64,000 bases of DNA from Kitasatospora cineracea (GTDB lineage: Bacteria; Actinomycetota; Actinomycetes; Streptomycetales; Streptomycetaceae), in contig NZ_RJVJ01000002.1 of assembly GCF_003751605.1 (NCBI RefSeq), positions 310,001 through 374,000 on the forward strand. Reading direction: 5' to 3'. Shown piece after piece: positions 53,900 to 62,197 of this stretch. The notes under the pieces were generated by a model. The model ran no database searches. It had not been told where the DNA came from and saw only the letters and a program-made list of their open reading frames with translations. Position numbers and translations under genes: made by a program. Every line of letters begins with the position of its first letter. The stretch's first letter is position 1.

Positions 53900-54364
53900 T
53901 CAGTTTCCCCGATAGCGGTCCACCACGGAGGTGAACGTACCGGTGACCGTCTTGTGGCCCGGTACGCCGTCCAGGCCGAGCAGGTCGGACAGCGGCACCG
54001 TGCAGGACACCCGGACGGTGACGGTGGCCAGTTGGCCGCCGTCGGTGTCCAGCGTGCCGTACTGCGGGTCCCCGGCGGGTTCGGCGGCGCAGCGCACCGA
54101 CCGGGAGGCCAGCGAGGTGCGGACGGCGTCCGCGGCGGCCTGCTGGGCGCCCTCGGGGGTGCGGGCCAGCGAGGCGGCCCGGGCGCCGGCCCGGGCGGCG
54201 GCGTCGACCACCGAGCCGGTGGTCTGCAGCCGTCCGGCGGCCACCGCCATCAGGGCGAAGCCGAGGATCACCGGCACCAGGACCGCCGCCTCGACCGCGA
54301 ACGAGCCGCGCTCCCGGCGCGGGCCCGGCGGCCCGGTCCGCCCCCCGGCGGCCCGGATCCTCAC
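53900..54364 (-). CDS. TadE-family pilus protein
   Basis: The 154-residue protein has an N-terminal RRERGSFAVEAAVLVPVILGFALMAVAAGRL segment, the TadE signature with Glu at position five of the hydrophobic stretch, and a C-terminal extracellular region with paired cysteines (VRCAAEP, VSCTVPL). It likely acts as a minor pseudopilin. The GTG at 54364 overlaps the preceding TGA by four bases. Confidence 0.88.
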   Translation of the reverse strand: MRIRAAGGRTGPPGPRRERGSFAVEAAVLVPVILGFALMAVAAGRLQTTGSVVDAAARAGARAASLARTPEGAQQAAADAVRTSLASRSVRCAAEPAGDPQYGTLDTDGGQLATVTVRVSCTVPLSDLLGLDGVPGHKTVTGTFTSVVDRYRGN

Positions 54365-54798
54365 GGCTGCCCCGGGGCGACGAACTTCTCCCGGGGCGCG
54401 CCGGCGGACTTGGTGATCGTCGGGTTGACGAACGGCACCAGGGTCACCGGCCGCACGGTGACGGACAGTTGGTACAGGTCGGGGTCGCCGTCGAGCTGCT
54501 GCGGCGGCTGCTGGAGCCGTACCAGGTCGCCGAGCCGGTCGATGAACGCGGTGGCCCGTTCCTCGCCCGCACCGGGCTGCGCGCCGTTGATCCGTCCGGC
54601 TTCCACGCCCTCCCGGGCGGCTGCCAGCGCGGCCTGTTCCGCGTACCACCACAGGCCGGCCTGCACCACCAGGAGGATCGTGAACAGCACGGCCGGGAAG
54701 ACGATGGCGAGGCTGATCGTCATCGCTCCCCGGTCGGACCGGCGGGCGCGCGGCGGCGGCCCGCCGGGGGCGGGCCGCCGGTGCGGGCGGCGGGTCAC
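54361..54798 (-). CDS. TadE-family pilus protein
   Basis: The 145-residue product has a basic start, then RGAMTISLAIVFPAVLFTILLVVQAGLWWYAEQAALAAAREGVEAG, a TadE-like membrane segment followed by the usual amphipathic helix, and a beta-rich C-terminus. It shares the architecture of its neighbour but lacks its cysteines. The GTG start overlaps the upstream TGA by four bases, so it is translated with the small Flp-like gene. Confidence 0.88.
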   Translation of the reverse strand: MTRRPHRRPAPGGPPPRARRSDRGAMTISLAIVFPAVLFTILLVVQAGLWWYAEQAALAAAREGVEAGRINGAQPGAGEERATAFIDRLGDLVRLQQPPQQLDGDPDLYQLSVTVRPVTLVPFVNPTITKSAGAPREKFVAPGQP

Positions 54799-55058
54799 GA
54801 GGTCTTGCCGTCGGAGGTGACGTTGTCCGGGATCTGCTCCTTGACGTGGTTGCCGAGCTGGGTGATGGCGTAGACGACCGTCCCGGCGACGGCGACCAGG
54901 ACCAGGACGGCGAGGGCGAGTTCGATGCTGATCGCGCCGCGGTCGCCGCTGCCGCGGGCCAGCCGCAGCTTGGCCAGGCGGTAGTCGACGGCGGGGCGGA
55001 CGAGGTGCAGCGGGAGCAGCGGCCGCAGGGCGGTCGCCACGGTGCGGATTCGGGCCAT
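54795..55058 (-). CDS. Small Flp/TadE-like pilin candidate
   Basis: The 87-residue protein carries RGSGDRGAISIELALAVLVLVAVAGTVVYAITQLGNHV, a hydrophobic segment with Glu at position five after the cleavage-like Gly, as in Flp/type IV pilins, though preceded by about 48 residues, longer than usual Flp leaders. The short, uncharged tail fits a major pilin subunit. GGAG lies eight bases before the ATG at 55058. No prepilin peptidase gene is seen in this window. Confidence 0.75.
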   Translation of the reverse strand: MARIRTVATALRPLLPLHLVRPAVDYRLAKLRLARGSGDRGAISIELALAVLVLVAVAGTVVYAITQLGNHVKEQIPDNVTSDGKTS

Positions 55059-55152
55059 GGTGTGGTCTCCAGGACGTCGAGGGGAGGGGCTCGGTGCGGT
55101 GGGGTCGGGCCGTCCGGCGGGGCGGCGGGGCGGTGGCGGGGTCACGGGGGTG

Positions 55153-56040
55153 TCAGTTGGCGTTGAGCATCTGGTAGACCGCGGGGAAGGCGATCAGGAC
55201 GGTCATCAGCAGGGTCAGGGCGGAGCCGGGGGCGACCATCCGTTCGCTGTCGGTGTTGGCCTTGGCGAGTTCCTCGGAGAGGAGTTCGCCGCGCAGGCTC
55301 TTGGCGCGGGCCCGCAGGGTGTCGTAGACGGCGGCGCCGTCGACGCCGGAGATCCGCATGATGTCGGCGACGTCCTGGAGCGGGGTGAGGCCCAGCTCCA
55401 GGGCGAGCGCGTCGAGCCCGTCCCAGGGCGGGAGCCGGTCGGTGGCGGCCCGTTCCAGGGCGTCGCGGATCCGCCGGAACACGGTGCCGCGCCCGACCGC
55501 GGCGGCCCGGCGCAGCGCCTCGGCGGGGCCGCAGTCGGCGGCCCGTTCGAGGGCGACGAGTTCCAGGTAGGCGGCGATGCCGTGCAGGTACTCGGTGCGG
55601 GCCTCCTTGGCCTCGCCGGAGACGATGCCGTCGGGGACGAACCAGAGCAGCGCCGCCAGCAGCGGCCCGACCAGCAGCGGGACGGCGAGCGGCAGGCCGT
55701 CGCCGATCACCGCGGCCATCACCGTCAGGTAGCCGGGCAGCGCGAACCCGAGGACGGCGAACAGCAGTTTGTGCGCCATGAACCGGGCCGGGCTGCGGCC
55801 GATCAGGGCGAGTTCCTGGTGCGGGATCCGCACCCCGGGCAGCCGCCCGGAGCGTTCGCCGACCCGGTCGTACCAGGGCAGCGCGACGTCCTGGTCCTCG
55901 GCCCGGCGGGGTTCGGGGACGCGGTGCAGCCGGTCCAGGGCCTGGCCCAGGTCGGGTGGGGCGGGCCGGAGTTCGGCCAGCAGCAGGGCCACGCCGCCGG
56001 CCGCGGCGCCGCCGGCCAGCACCGCCCAGGGGGAGATCAC
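55153..56040 (-). CDS. tadC: TadC-like pilus assembly membrane protein (GspF domain)
   Basis: The 295-residue protein has a type II secretion F-type domain: hydrophobic segments at about 4-22, 87-113, 117-137 and 267-287, with YLHGIAAYLELVALERAADCGPAEALRRAA and LRGELLSEELAKANTDSERMVAP. It would form the inner-membrane platform of the pilus machine with TadB. The GTG start at 56040 overlaps the TadB TGA by four bases. Confidence 0.88.
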   Translation of the reverse strand: MISPWAVLAGGAAAGGVALLLAELRPAPPDLGQALDRLHRVPEPRRAEDQDVALPWYDRVGERSGRLPGVRIPHQELALIGRSPARFMAHKLLFAVLGFALPGYLTVMAAVIGDGLPLAVPLLVGPLLAALLWFVPDGIVSGEAKEARTEYLHGIAAYLELVALERAADCGPAEALRRAAAVGRGTVFRRIRDALERAATDRLPPWDGLDALALELGLTPLQDVADIMRISGVDGAAVYDTLRARAKSLRGELLSEELAKANTDSERMVAPGSALTLLMTVLIAFPAVYQMLNAN

Positions 56041-57002
56041 CGGGCCTCCTTCAGCAGGGGTTCGTCCTCGGCCGGGGCGCCGTCCTCGGCGCCCCGGCGG
56101 CCGGGCAGCCGGCCGGTCCTGGAGCGGCGGTCGGCCTCCAGGACCCGGGGCAGCGGGGTGTGCCGGGCCAGCGAGCGCATCCAGCCGATCACCGCGACGA
56201 AGGCCACCGCCACGATGCCGAGCACGAGTTGGCCCAGCGCCGTCGAGTAGGGGGCGGTGTAGCGGGAGTTGAACGCGCCGATCACGATGACCAGCAGGAT
56301 GATGCCGACCATCCAGCGGATCGTGGTGCGGTGCTTGGAGCGGTCGGCCTCGATGGCGCGCCGCTGCCGGACCTCCTCGCGCACCGAGTCCGCCATGTCG
56401 GCCAACGCCCGGGCCAGGCCGGGCCCGCTGTCGCCGGCCCGCAGGACGAGGGCGGCCAGCACCTTGTCGGCGGTGGCGTCGGCGACCTGGTCGCCGAAGG
56501 CGCGCAACGCGTCCTCGGGGCGCCAGCGGGACTGCAGCCGGGCGGCCAGGTCGGAGATCTCGGTCTCCAGGGCGGCCGGGGCGGTGCGCCGGCTGGTCAT
56601 GATGGCCTGGTTGAGGCCGACGCCGAGCAGCAGCACGTCGGCCAGGCGCTGGGTCCACTCGGCGAGCGCCTCCAGCCGTTCGATCCGCCGGGTGTCGGAG
56701 CGGGTGGCGTCGAACAGCCAGGGCAGGCCGAACACGGCGGCCGGGACGAGCAGCGCGACCAGCGGGATGCCGGTGAACAGCCAGCCGCCGGGCGCGCCGA
56801 GCAGGGCCAGCGCCAACTGGATGCGGCGCAGCCGGGCCATCCCGGGCGAGGCGGTGCCGGGCGCCCCGTACCAGAGGGTGTGCAGCCGGCCCTCCAGCGG
56901 GTTGTCCCGCTCCTCCTCGTCGGCGGGCCGCCCGCGCAGGCCGACGGCCAGCGCCACCAGCCCGCCGGCCAGCAGCAGTCCGCACAGCACGTACAGCAGC
57001 AT
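56037..57002 (-). CDS. tadB: TadB-like pilus assembly membrane protein (GspF domain)
   Basis: The 321-residue protein has membrane segments near the N-terminus (MLLYVLCGLLLAGGLVALAVG), a cytoplasmic GspF domain with EWTQRLADVLLLGVGLNQAI and RAGDSGPGLARALADMADSVREEV, and C-terminal segments MVGIILLVIVIGAF and LVLGIVAVAFVAVIGWMRSLA. It pairs with TadC to form the assembly platform. Its ATG shares one base with the TadA stop (TGATG). Confidence 0.9.
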   Translation of the reverse strand: MLLYVLCGLLLAGGLVALAVGLRGRPADEEERDNPLEGRLHTLWYGAPGTASPGMARLRRIQLALALLGAPGGWLFTGIPLVALLVPAAVFGLPWLFDATRSDTRRIERLEALAEWTQRLADVLLLGVGLNQAIMTSRRTAPAALETEISDLAARLQSRWRPEDALRAFGDQVADATADKVLAALVLRAGDSGPGLARALADMADSVREEVRQRRAIEADRSKHRTTIRWMVGIILLVIVIGAFNSRYTAPYSTALGQLVLGIVAVAFVAVIGWMRSLARHTPLPRVLEADRRSRTGRLPGRRGAEDGAPAEDEPLLKEAR

Positions 57003-58597
57003 CAGCGCATCCCCCCGATCCGCAGCGACAGCGGCGCGCTCCACGTCCCGTACGGGGAGCCGAGCAGGCCCGCGTCGAAGCCGGCCCGGCGCAGGTCGTC
57101 CAGGCAGTGCGGCGGGGTGACGGGGACGGCCCGGACCTCGCCGAGTTCCGGGCGCGGCCCGAAGACGGTGTTCAGGGCGGGGCGGCCGGACTCGCCGAGG
57201 CCCGCGACCTCCAGCACGTGCGAGACGAAGCGGTGCCGGCGGCCGCCGACGGCGGTCTCGTCGACCATCGCGACGTGCACGATGAAGTCCACCGCGTTGG
57301 CGGTGAGCCGGTAGGCGAGGGTGTCGGTCATGTGGGCGCCGTACTCGAGGCAGAGTTCGGCGATCCGGTCGACCACCATGTGCGGGCCGCGGGCGTGCAG
57401 GGTGCACATCGAGCCGCCCTCGCCGTTGGTCATCACCCGCAGCATCGGCACCACCTCGGCGGAGCGGACCTCGCCGACGATGATCCGGGACAGCGTCATC
57501 CGCAGCGCCGCCGGGATCAGCTCACCGATCGTCAACTCGCCCGCCAGGCGGCCGTCCACGCGTTCGCCGTTGCCCTCGCGGGCCTCCATCGGGACGACCT
57601 GCTTCAGGTGGCCCAGCGTGTGCAGCCACAGCTCGAACTCCGACTCCAGGGTGCCGACCCGCTCGTCCGGCGGGATCTCGGCGGCCATCGCGCGCAGCAG
57701 GCTGGTCTTGCCGACGCCCTGCGTGCCGGTGATCATCACGTTCTTCCGGGCCCGGATCGCGGCCGCCAGGAACGCCGCCAACGTGCTGTCCACGGTGCCG
57801 AGTTGGACCAGGTCGCTGAGCGTGGCACTGGCCACCCGGTGCCGGCGGATCGCCACGTACGGGCGGGGCGTCACCTCGGTCATCGCCTGCAGGCGCATCC
57901 CGCCCTCCAGCCGCAGCGCCAGCATCGGGCTGGCGGTGGACAGGCTGCGCTCGCCGCCGCCGTGCTGGCGCGCCAGGTCCTGGAGCAGCTCGACCAGTTC
58001 CTCGTCGGTGTCGGCCACCGGCGGCACCTGCCGCAGCGGCTGGTGCACCCGCGAGACCCACACGTCGTCGCACCCGTTGATCAGGATGTTCTCGATCTCC
58101 GGGTCGTCCAGGTACGGCTGCAGCCGCCCGGCCCGGAACAGCAGGTCATACACCGCCTCGGCGAGCACCCGGTCCTGCTCCCGGGTCGGCGGGATGCCGT
58201 GGGTCTGCGCGTACGCGTCCGACCAGCGGGCCACCGCCTCCTCGATCAGCGCCCGCCCGCGCTGCCGCCGGGTCGCCCGGTCGGCCTCGCTCCCGGACGC
58301 CTCCGACAGCCGCGACAGCTGCTGGTGCAGCTCCGCCGCGACCTGCCGCTTCAACTCCCGGGCCACCTGGGTGTCCACGGCCGGCCGCGCCCCCACCGGC
58401 GAGAGCGCGGGCACGCCCGACGCCGCCGCGGACGCCGCCCGGCCGACCGGCCCGGTCTGCACCTGCGGCTGCGGCTGCGGCTGCACGGGCGGCTTCCCCC
58501 ACGGCAGCCCGGCCGCGTCGGCCGAACCCCCGTACACCACCTGGCCGTTCACCGGCTGCTGCGGCGGCACCGGACCCTGGTACGGACTAGCGCGCAC
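57002..58597 (-). CDS. tadA: TadA/CpaF-family secretion ATPase
   Basis: The 531-residue ATPase has the GspE/CpaF core: RLQPYLDDPEIENILINGCDDVWV, Walker A MITGTQGVGKTSLLRA at about residue 300, a Walker B region (ALRMTLSRIIVGEVRSAEVVPML) and the His box CTLHARGP. It powers pilus extension and retraction. A Pro/Gln-rich N-terminus of about 60 residues is specific to this group. The GTG start overlaps the preceding gene by 11 bases. Confidence 0.94.
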   Translation of the reverse strand: MRASPYQGPVPPQQPVNGQVVYGGSADAAGLPWGKPPVQPQPQPQVQTGPVGRAASAAASGVPALSPVGARPAVDTQVARELKRQVAAELHQQLSRLSEASGSEADRATRRQRGRALIEEAVARWSDAYAQTHGIPPTREQDRVLAEAVYDLLFRAGRLQPYLDDPEIENILINGCDDVWVSRVHQPLRQVPPVADTDEELVELLQDLARQHGGGERSLSTASPMLALRLEGGMRLQAMTEVTPRPYVAIRRHRVASATLSDLVQLGTVDSTLAAFLAAAIRARKNVMITGTQGVGKTSLLRAMAAEIPPDERVGTLESEFELWLHTLGHLKQVVPMEAREGNGERVDGRLAGELTIGELIPAALRMTLSRIIVGEVRSAEVVPMLRVMTNGEGGSMCTLHARGPHMVVDRIAELCLEYGAHMTDTLAYRLTANAVDFIVHVAMVDETAVGGRRHRFVSHVLEVAGLGESGRPALNTVFGPRPELGEVRAVPVTPPHCLDDLRRAGFDAGLLGSPYGTWSAPLSLRIGGMR

Positions 58598-59801
58598 GCC
58601 ACACCTCCTCCCCGTCGGCCCCGTCCGGCCCCGCCTGTCCCGGGAACGGCGCGGGCGCGGGCGGCTGCGGCACCGCGGGCGGCGCGATGTGCGGCGCGGC
58701 GTACGAGATCTGCGGCGCCTCCACCCGGATCGGCCACTCCCCCGTGAACTGCCCCGCCCCTTGCGGCGGGAACTGCTGCTGGAACTGCTGCTGCTGGTAA
58801 GGCTGTTGCTGGTACGTCGGCGGCGGCGGCTGCTGCGGCTGCTGCGGGTACGCCGGCCCGGCCACCGGCCCCGCCACGAACGGCGGCACCGGCTGCGGAG
58901 CCTGCACCTGCTGCGGGGGCAGCGCGGGCTGAACGGACTGAACGGGCTGCTGCTGCACGGGCGGTGGCTGTACGGGCTGTTGCTGCAGCTGCGGCTGCGG
59001 CTGCGGCTGCGGGCCGCCGAGGCGCCGGCGGCGGGCGGCGGCGAGGTCCTGGATCCGGTCGGCGGTGGTGCGCGCGGTGCGCATCAGCTCGGAGCGGATG
59101 AAGCGCCGGTCGGTGGTGTCGCCGCCGTCGGAGAGCACCCGGGCGGTGCGCGGCGCGTGGGTGAGCGCCCCGAGCACGGGGAGCCGGAACTGCCGGGAGA
59201 CCTCGCTCTCCGGGTAGGGGCCCTCGGCGACCAGCAGCAGGCCGAGGCCGTCCGAGCCGGTGCCGTGGGCGTCGAGGTCCTCGCGCAGCGCGGCGATCCG
59301 GGGCCGGGCGGCGGAGAGGCCGCGCAGGGTGGTGCGGACGGTGGCGGCCACCACGTCGGCGCGCCGGGGCAGCACCGCCATCGGCCCGTTGGCGCCGGAG
59401 CGGCCGAGGTCGAGCAGCACGTCGTAGCCCTGCGGTTCGAGCGCGTGCAGCGCCTCGACCAGGGGTTCCCAGGTGTAGGCCAGGCCGGGGGCCTGGGCCG
59501 GATCGGTCAGGCCGGGCAGCAGCAGGCGTTCGCCGGTGCCCTGCGGGGAGACGTCGAGCAGCTGCTCCCACAGCGTCTCGGCGAGCAGCCCGCGCCGGTC
59601 GGCGACGGCCAGGTTGCGCAGCCCGTACACGGCCTCCACCCGGCCCTCCAGCGCCCCGGCCAGCACCGCGCCGCCGTCCGGGTCGCACTCGACCAGCAGC
59701 ACCCGGCGGCCCGGCCGCAGCGGCCAGGACAGCAGCAGCGCGAGTGCGCTGCTGGTGGCCCCCGGCGCGCCCGGCCCGCCGAGCACGGCCACCACCGTCA
59801 T
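58587..59801 (-). CDS. TadZ/CpaE-like protein of the MinD/ParA superfamily
   Basis: The 404-residue protein starts MTVVAVLGGPGAPGATSSALALLL, a Walker-A-like loop without the usual Lys-Thr, then VLLVECDPDGGAVLAGAL and YDVLLDLGRSGANGP, the pattern of TadZ/CpaE proteins that place the pilus machine at its site. The last 170 residues are Gln/Pro-rich and likely disordered, with runs such as QPQPQPQLQQQPV. Its ATG overlaps the upstream stop (TGATG). Confidence 0.85.
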   Translation of the reverse strand: MTVVAVLGGPGAPGATSSALALLLSWPLRPGRRVLLVECDPDGGAVLAGALEGRVEAVYGLRNLAVADRRGLLAETLWEQLLDVSPQGTGERLLLPGLTDPAQAPGLAYTWEPLVEALHALEPQGYDVLLDLGRSGANGPMAVLPRRADVVAATVRTTLRGLSAARPRIAALREDLDAHGTGSDGLGLLLVAEGPYPESEVSRQFRLPVLGALTHAPRTARVLSDGGDTTDRRFIRSELMRTARTTADRIQDLAAARRRRLGGPQPQPQPQLQQQPVQPPPVQQQPVQSVQPALPPQQVQAPQPVPPFVAGPVAGPAYPQQPQQPPPPTYQQQPYQQQQFQQQFPPQGAGQFTGEWPIRVEAPQISYAAPHIAPPAVPQPPAPAPFPGQAGPDGADGEEVWRAR

Positions 59802-60433
59802 CAGGACCCTCCGGCGGTGCGGGGCGCCAGGATCACCTGGAACCTGCCCCCCGCCACCCAGAGCGCCAGCCGGGGCCCGTCGGCGGGGCCGACGGCGACG
59901 TCTATCACGGTGCTGCCGTCGGTGTCGGGCCGGCCCACTGCGGAGACCACCGCGGTCATCGTGTCCGGGGTCCGGGTCGCGGTGCCGTCGCCCTTGGCGT
60001 CGGGCGTGTTGACGATCAGGATCTGCAGGCCGGGCTGCAGCTTGGTCGCGGGCAGCTGGGAGCGCTTCGCGGAGACCCCGACGATCTGCTGCCCCGGCTG
60101 GGTCGCCGGGTCGCTGGTCAGGTCCGACTTGACCAGCAGCGCCCCGCGCTTGAGGTCGGTGGTGGCCCGCAGCCCCACCGTCCGCTGCAGGTCCTGGGCG
60201 TCCAGCGGGTGCAGCGCCGGGTCCCCCGCGATGTGCGCGACCACCAGGTCGTCCGACCCGATCACCTGCCCCATCGGCACGTCCCGGGCCAGCGCCAGCA
60301 CCGCGATCCGCTGCCCGCTGCTGTTGTACAGCACCGCCCCGCCCAGCCCGCCGGCCGCGATCAGCGCCACCGCCATCGCCAGCACGGCGGGTCGCCGCCG
60401 CCGCGCGCCGAGTCGGCGCGGCGGGGTCGGCAT
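59801..60433 (-). CDS. SAF-domain protein (CpaB/RcpC-like)
   Basis: The 210-residue protein has one N-terminal membrane segment (PAVLAMAVALIAAGGLGGAVLYN) followed by a SAF domain (VLALARDVPMGQVIGSDDLVVAHI) and a beta-rich extracytoplasmic part, as in CpaB/RcpC. In Tad systems this protein helps place the pilus in the envelope; here it probably acts in the thick cell wall, since Gram-positives lack the secretin. The ATG at 60433 has GGAG nine bases upstream. A GTG 33 bases further upstream is less likely. Confidence 0.85.
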   Translation of the reverse strand: MPTPPRRLGARRRRPAVLAMAVALIAAGGLGGAVLYNSSGQRIAVLALARDVPMGQVIGSDDLVVAHIAGDPALHPLDAQDLQRTVGLRATTDLKRGALLVKSDLTSDPATQPGQQIVGVSAKRSQLPATKLQPGLQILIVNTPDAKGDGTATRTPDTMTAVVSAVGRPDTDGSTVIDVAVGPADGPRLALWVAGGRFQVILAPRTAGGS

Positions 60434-60512
60434 GCTTCGGTTCTCCACCGCTCTGCGGCCTCTCACTCGTGACGGGACGTCGAACTCCGGGCCTCCCGGC
60501 CCCCTGGGCAGG

Positions 60513-61442
60513 TCAGTTCAGCACCTGGACCTCGTTGACCGGCACCTGCAGCGTCCTGGTGCCCGTGGTCGTCCAGCCCATGTTGGTGGTGTCGACCGCG
60601 GTGGTGCCGTCCTTCCGGGCGGTCACGTTCCATTCGAGCTGCACGTTGAGGGTGTACGCCTTGTCCTTCATCCCGGCCGAACTGCGGGTGAACAGGTGGC
60701 TGCAGGTCGGTGTCCCGCCCGTGCTGAACACCGTCCCGGTGTCCTGGCAGATGAAGGTCCGGGGCGGTTCGCCTGGCCCGCTGTCCACCGTCCAGATCAC
60801 CTGCTTGAGGGTGATCGTGGTGACGACGCTGAACCCGTCGCCCTGCAGCGGGGAGCTGCTGAGCGGTCCGGTGACGTCCTTGGCCGGGTCGAGCCAGAAC
60901 CACACCGGCGAGCCGACCACGGCGTCGGTGCCGGGGGCCGCGCGCAGCACGGGGTCGCCGACCGTGATCGTCTGCAGGGCCTCCCAGGCGAGTTGGCGCG
61001 GTGTCTTGGGCGGCGGGGCGGCCACCGGCTGGGCCAGGAAGACCTGGCCGCTCGGGACGAAGCCGTCGTCCAGGATGCACGACTTGTCGTAGATCGCGCC
61101 GTCCTTGGCGGTGTGGGTGCCCCAGACGGCCTCGGTGCCCAGCGGCTGCGGCTGCGACTTGATGTAGTAGCAGCCGGCCGAGAACGCCCCGCGGTCGTCG
61201 ATCCAGCAGGGCACCTCGTGCCCCTGCCAGGTGCAGGTGGAGCCGCCGCCCCCGCCACCGCCGGACGTGCCGCCGCCGCCGGTGCCCGGCGCGGTGCTCG
61301 ACCCGTGGTCGCTGGTGCAGATGGTGCGGTCGGCGCAGGGGGTGACGACGGGGTCGTCGGCGCTCGCCGACGGAACGGCCGCGAGCGTCAATCCGACTCC
61401 GGTCATTGCACAAATAGCGGCGCGCCAGGCGGAGTTCAGCAT
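60513..61442 (-). CDS. Secreted cysteine-containing protein of the Tad locus
   Basis: The 309-residue protein has a Sec signal peptide ending at SASA-DD, then a Gly-rich linker (GGGGTSGGGGGGGST) and a globular part with about eight cysteines (CTWQGHEVPCW, GCYYIKSQ, KSCILDD, FICQDTG, TCSHLF). Related proteins occur in Streptomyces Tad-type loci and are often labelled ATP/GTP-binding, for which I see no motif. It may be an extracellular pilus accessory. Its first bases overlap the preceding lipoprotein gene by seven. Confidence 0.75.
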   Translation of the reverse strand: MLNSAWRAAICAMTGVGLTLAAVPSASADDPVVTPCADRTICTSDHGSSTAPGTGGGGTSGGGGGGGSTCTWQGHEVPCWIDDRGAFSAGCYYIKSQPQPLGTEAVWGTHTAKDGAIYDKSCILDDGFVPSGQVFLAQPVAAPPPKTPRQLAWEALQTITVGDPVLRAAPGTDAVVGSPVWFWLDPAKDVTGPLSSSPLQGDGFSVVTTITLKQVIWTVDSGPGEPPRTFICQDTGTVFSTGGTPTCSHLFTRSSAGMKDKAYTLNVQLEWNVTARKDGTTAVDTTNMGWTTTGTRTLQVPVNEVQVLN

Positions 61443-62056
61443 GTCTTGGTCACCTCACGGGTGAAGTCGGCGATCAGCCAGCGGTTTCCGTATTTCTTCA
61501 TCAGGGCGGTCGCCGGATAACGCGACAGCCGCTGTTTCGGATCCTTGATCTCCTTGGTGACGGCGTCCGCCTGGTGCCAGTCGGACACGTCGAGGCAGTC
61601 GTCGATCGTCGCGGTGGGCGGATTCGCCTGCAGGTCCAGGCTTTTGAGAACGGGCGAGGTGCGCGGCTGCCCGACCATGACGAGCTTGTTGTCGTGCAGT
61701 TGGGTGAGCGAGATCGCGGTGTCGGTGAACGCCGACCCGGTCGCGTACTGGCGCAGCGCGACTCCGTCCGAATCCGATCGGCCGAGGACCTGCACCTGGA
61801 CGTCCCACCAGGACTGATAGGTCGTCACCGCGTTGTGCCCCTCGACCCCTTCGGGGCCTTCCAGCGGGGCGGGGCTGCCGGACGGGGAGGCGGCCGCGGG
61901 GGCCGTCGCGGTGGCCCGGGGAAGGGTGCCCGAGGGTGTTCCGAGTCGGTCGGCGGATCCCGTGCCGGTGGCCGAACAGGCCGTCAGCAGGAATGGCAGG
62001 AGCAGCCCGCTGATCCCAACCGCCCCAGGGCGCACCAGAATTGAGCGCTGCCGCAT
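61436..62056 (-). CDS. Lipoprotein at the head of the Tad locus
   Basis: The 206-residue protein has a lipoprotein signal peptide with lipobox LLTAC (LLPFLLTACSAT), a Ser/Pro/Ala-rich stalk (about residues 30-65), and a globular domain with TYQSWWDVQVQVLGRSDSDGVALRQYATGSAFTD and WLIADFTREVTKTC. That domain resembles the SnoaL/NTF2-like lipoprotein folds often found beside Streptomyces pilus genes. GGTGGGG precedes the ATG. It is the first gene of the leftward operon. Confidence 0.8.
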   Translation of the reverse strand: MRQRSILVRPGAVGISGLLLPFLLTACSATGTGSADRLGTPSGTLPRATATAPAAASPSGSPAPLEGPEGVEGHNAVTTYQSWWDVQVQVLGRSDSDGVALRQYATGSAFTDTAISLTQLHDNKLVMVGQPRTSPVLKSLDLQANPPTATIDDCLDVSDWHQADAVTKEIKDPKQRLSRYPATALMKKYGNRWLIADFTREVTKTC

Positions 62057-62197
62057 AGCCCCACCTTGTTGCGGCCGGACCTGTGGTGGATCCGGACCGC
62101 GGATGTCGTCTGCCGTCCCCGGTTCGTTCTGAGGTCGCTCGGAGGTCGATTCTTCGCCACCCCTCCCCGGCACGGCAACACCCGGGGCCTCCTGACC

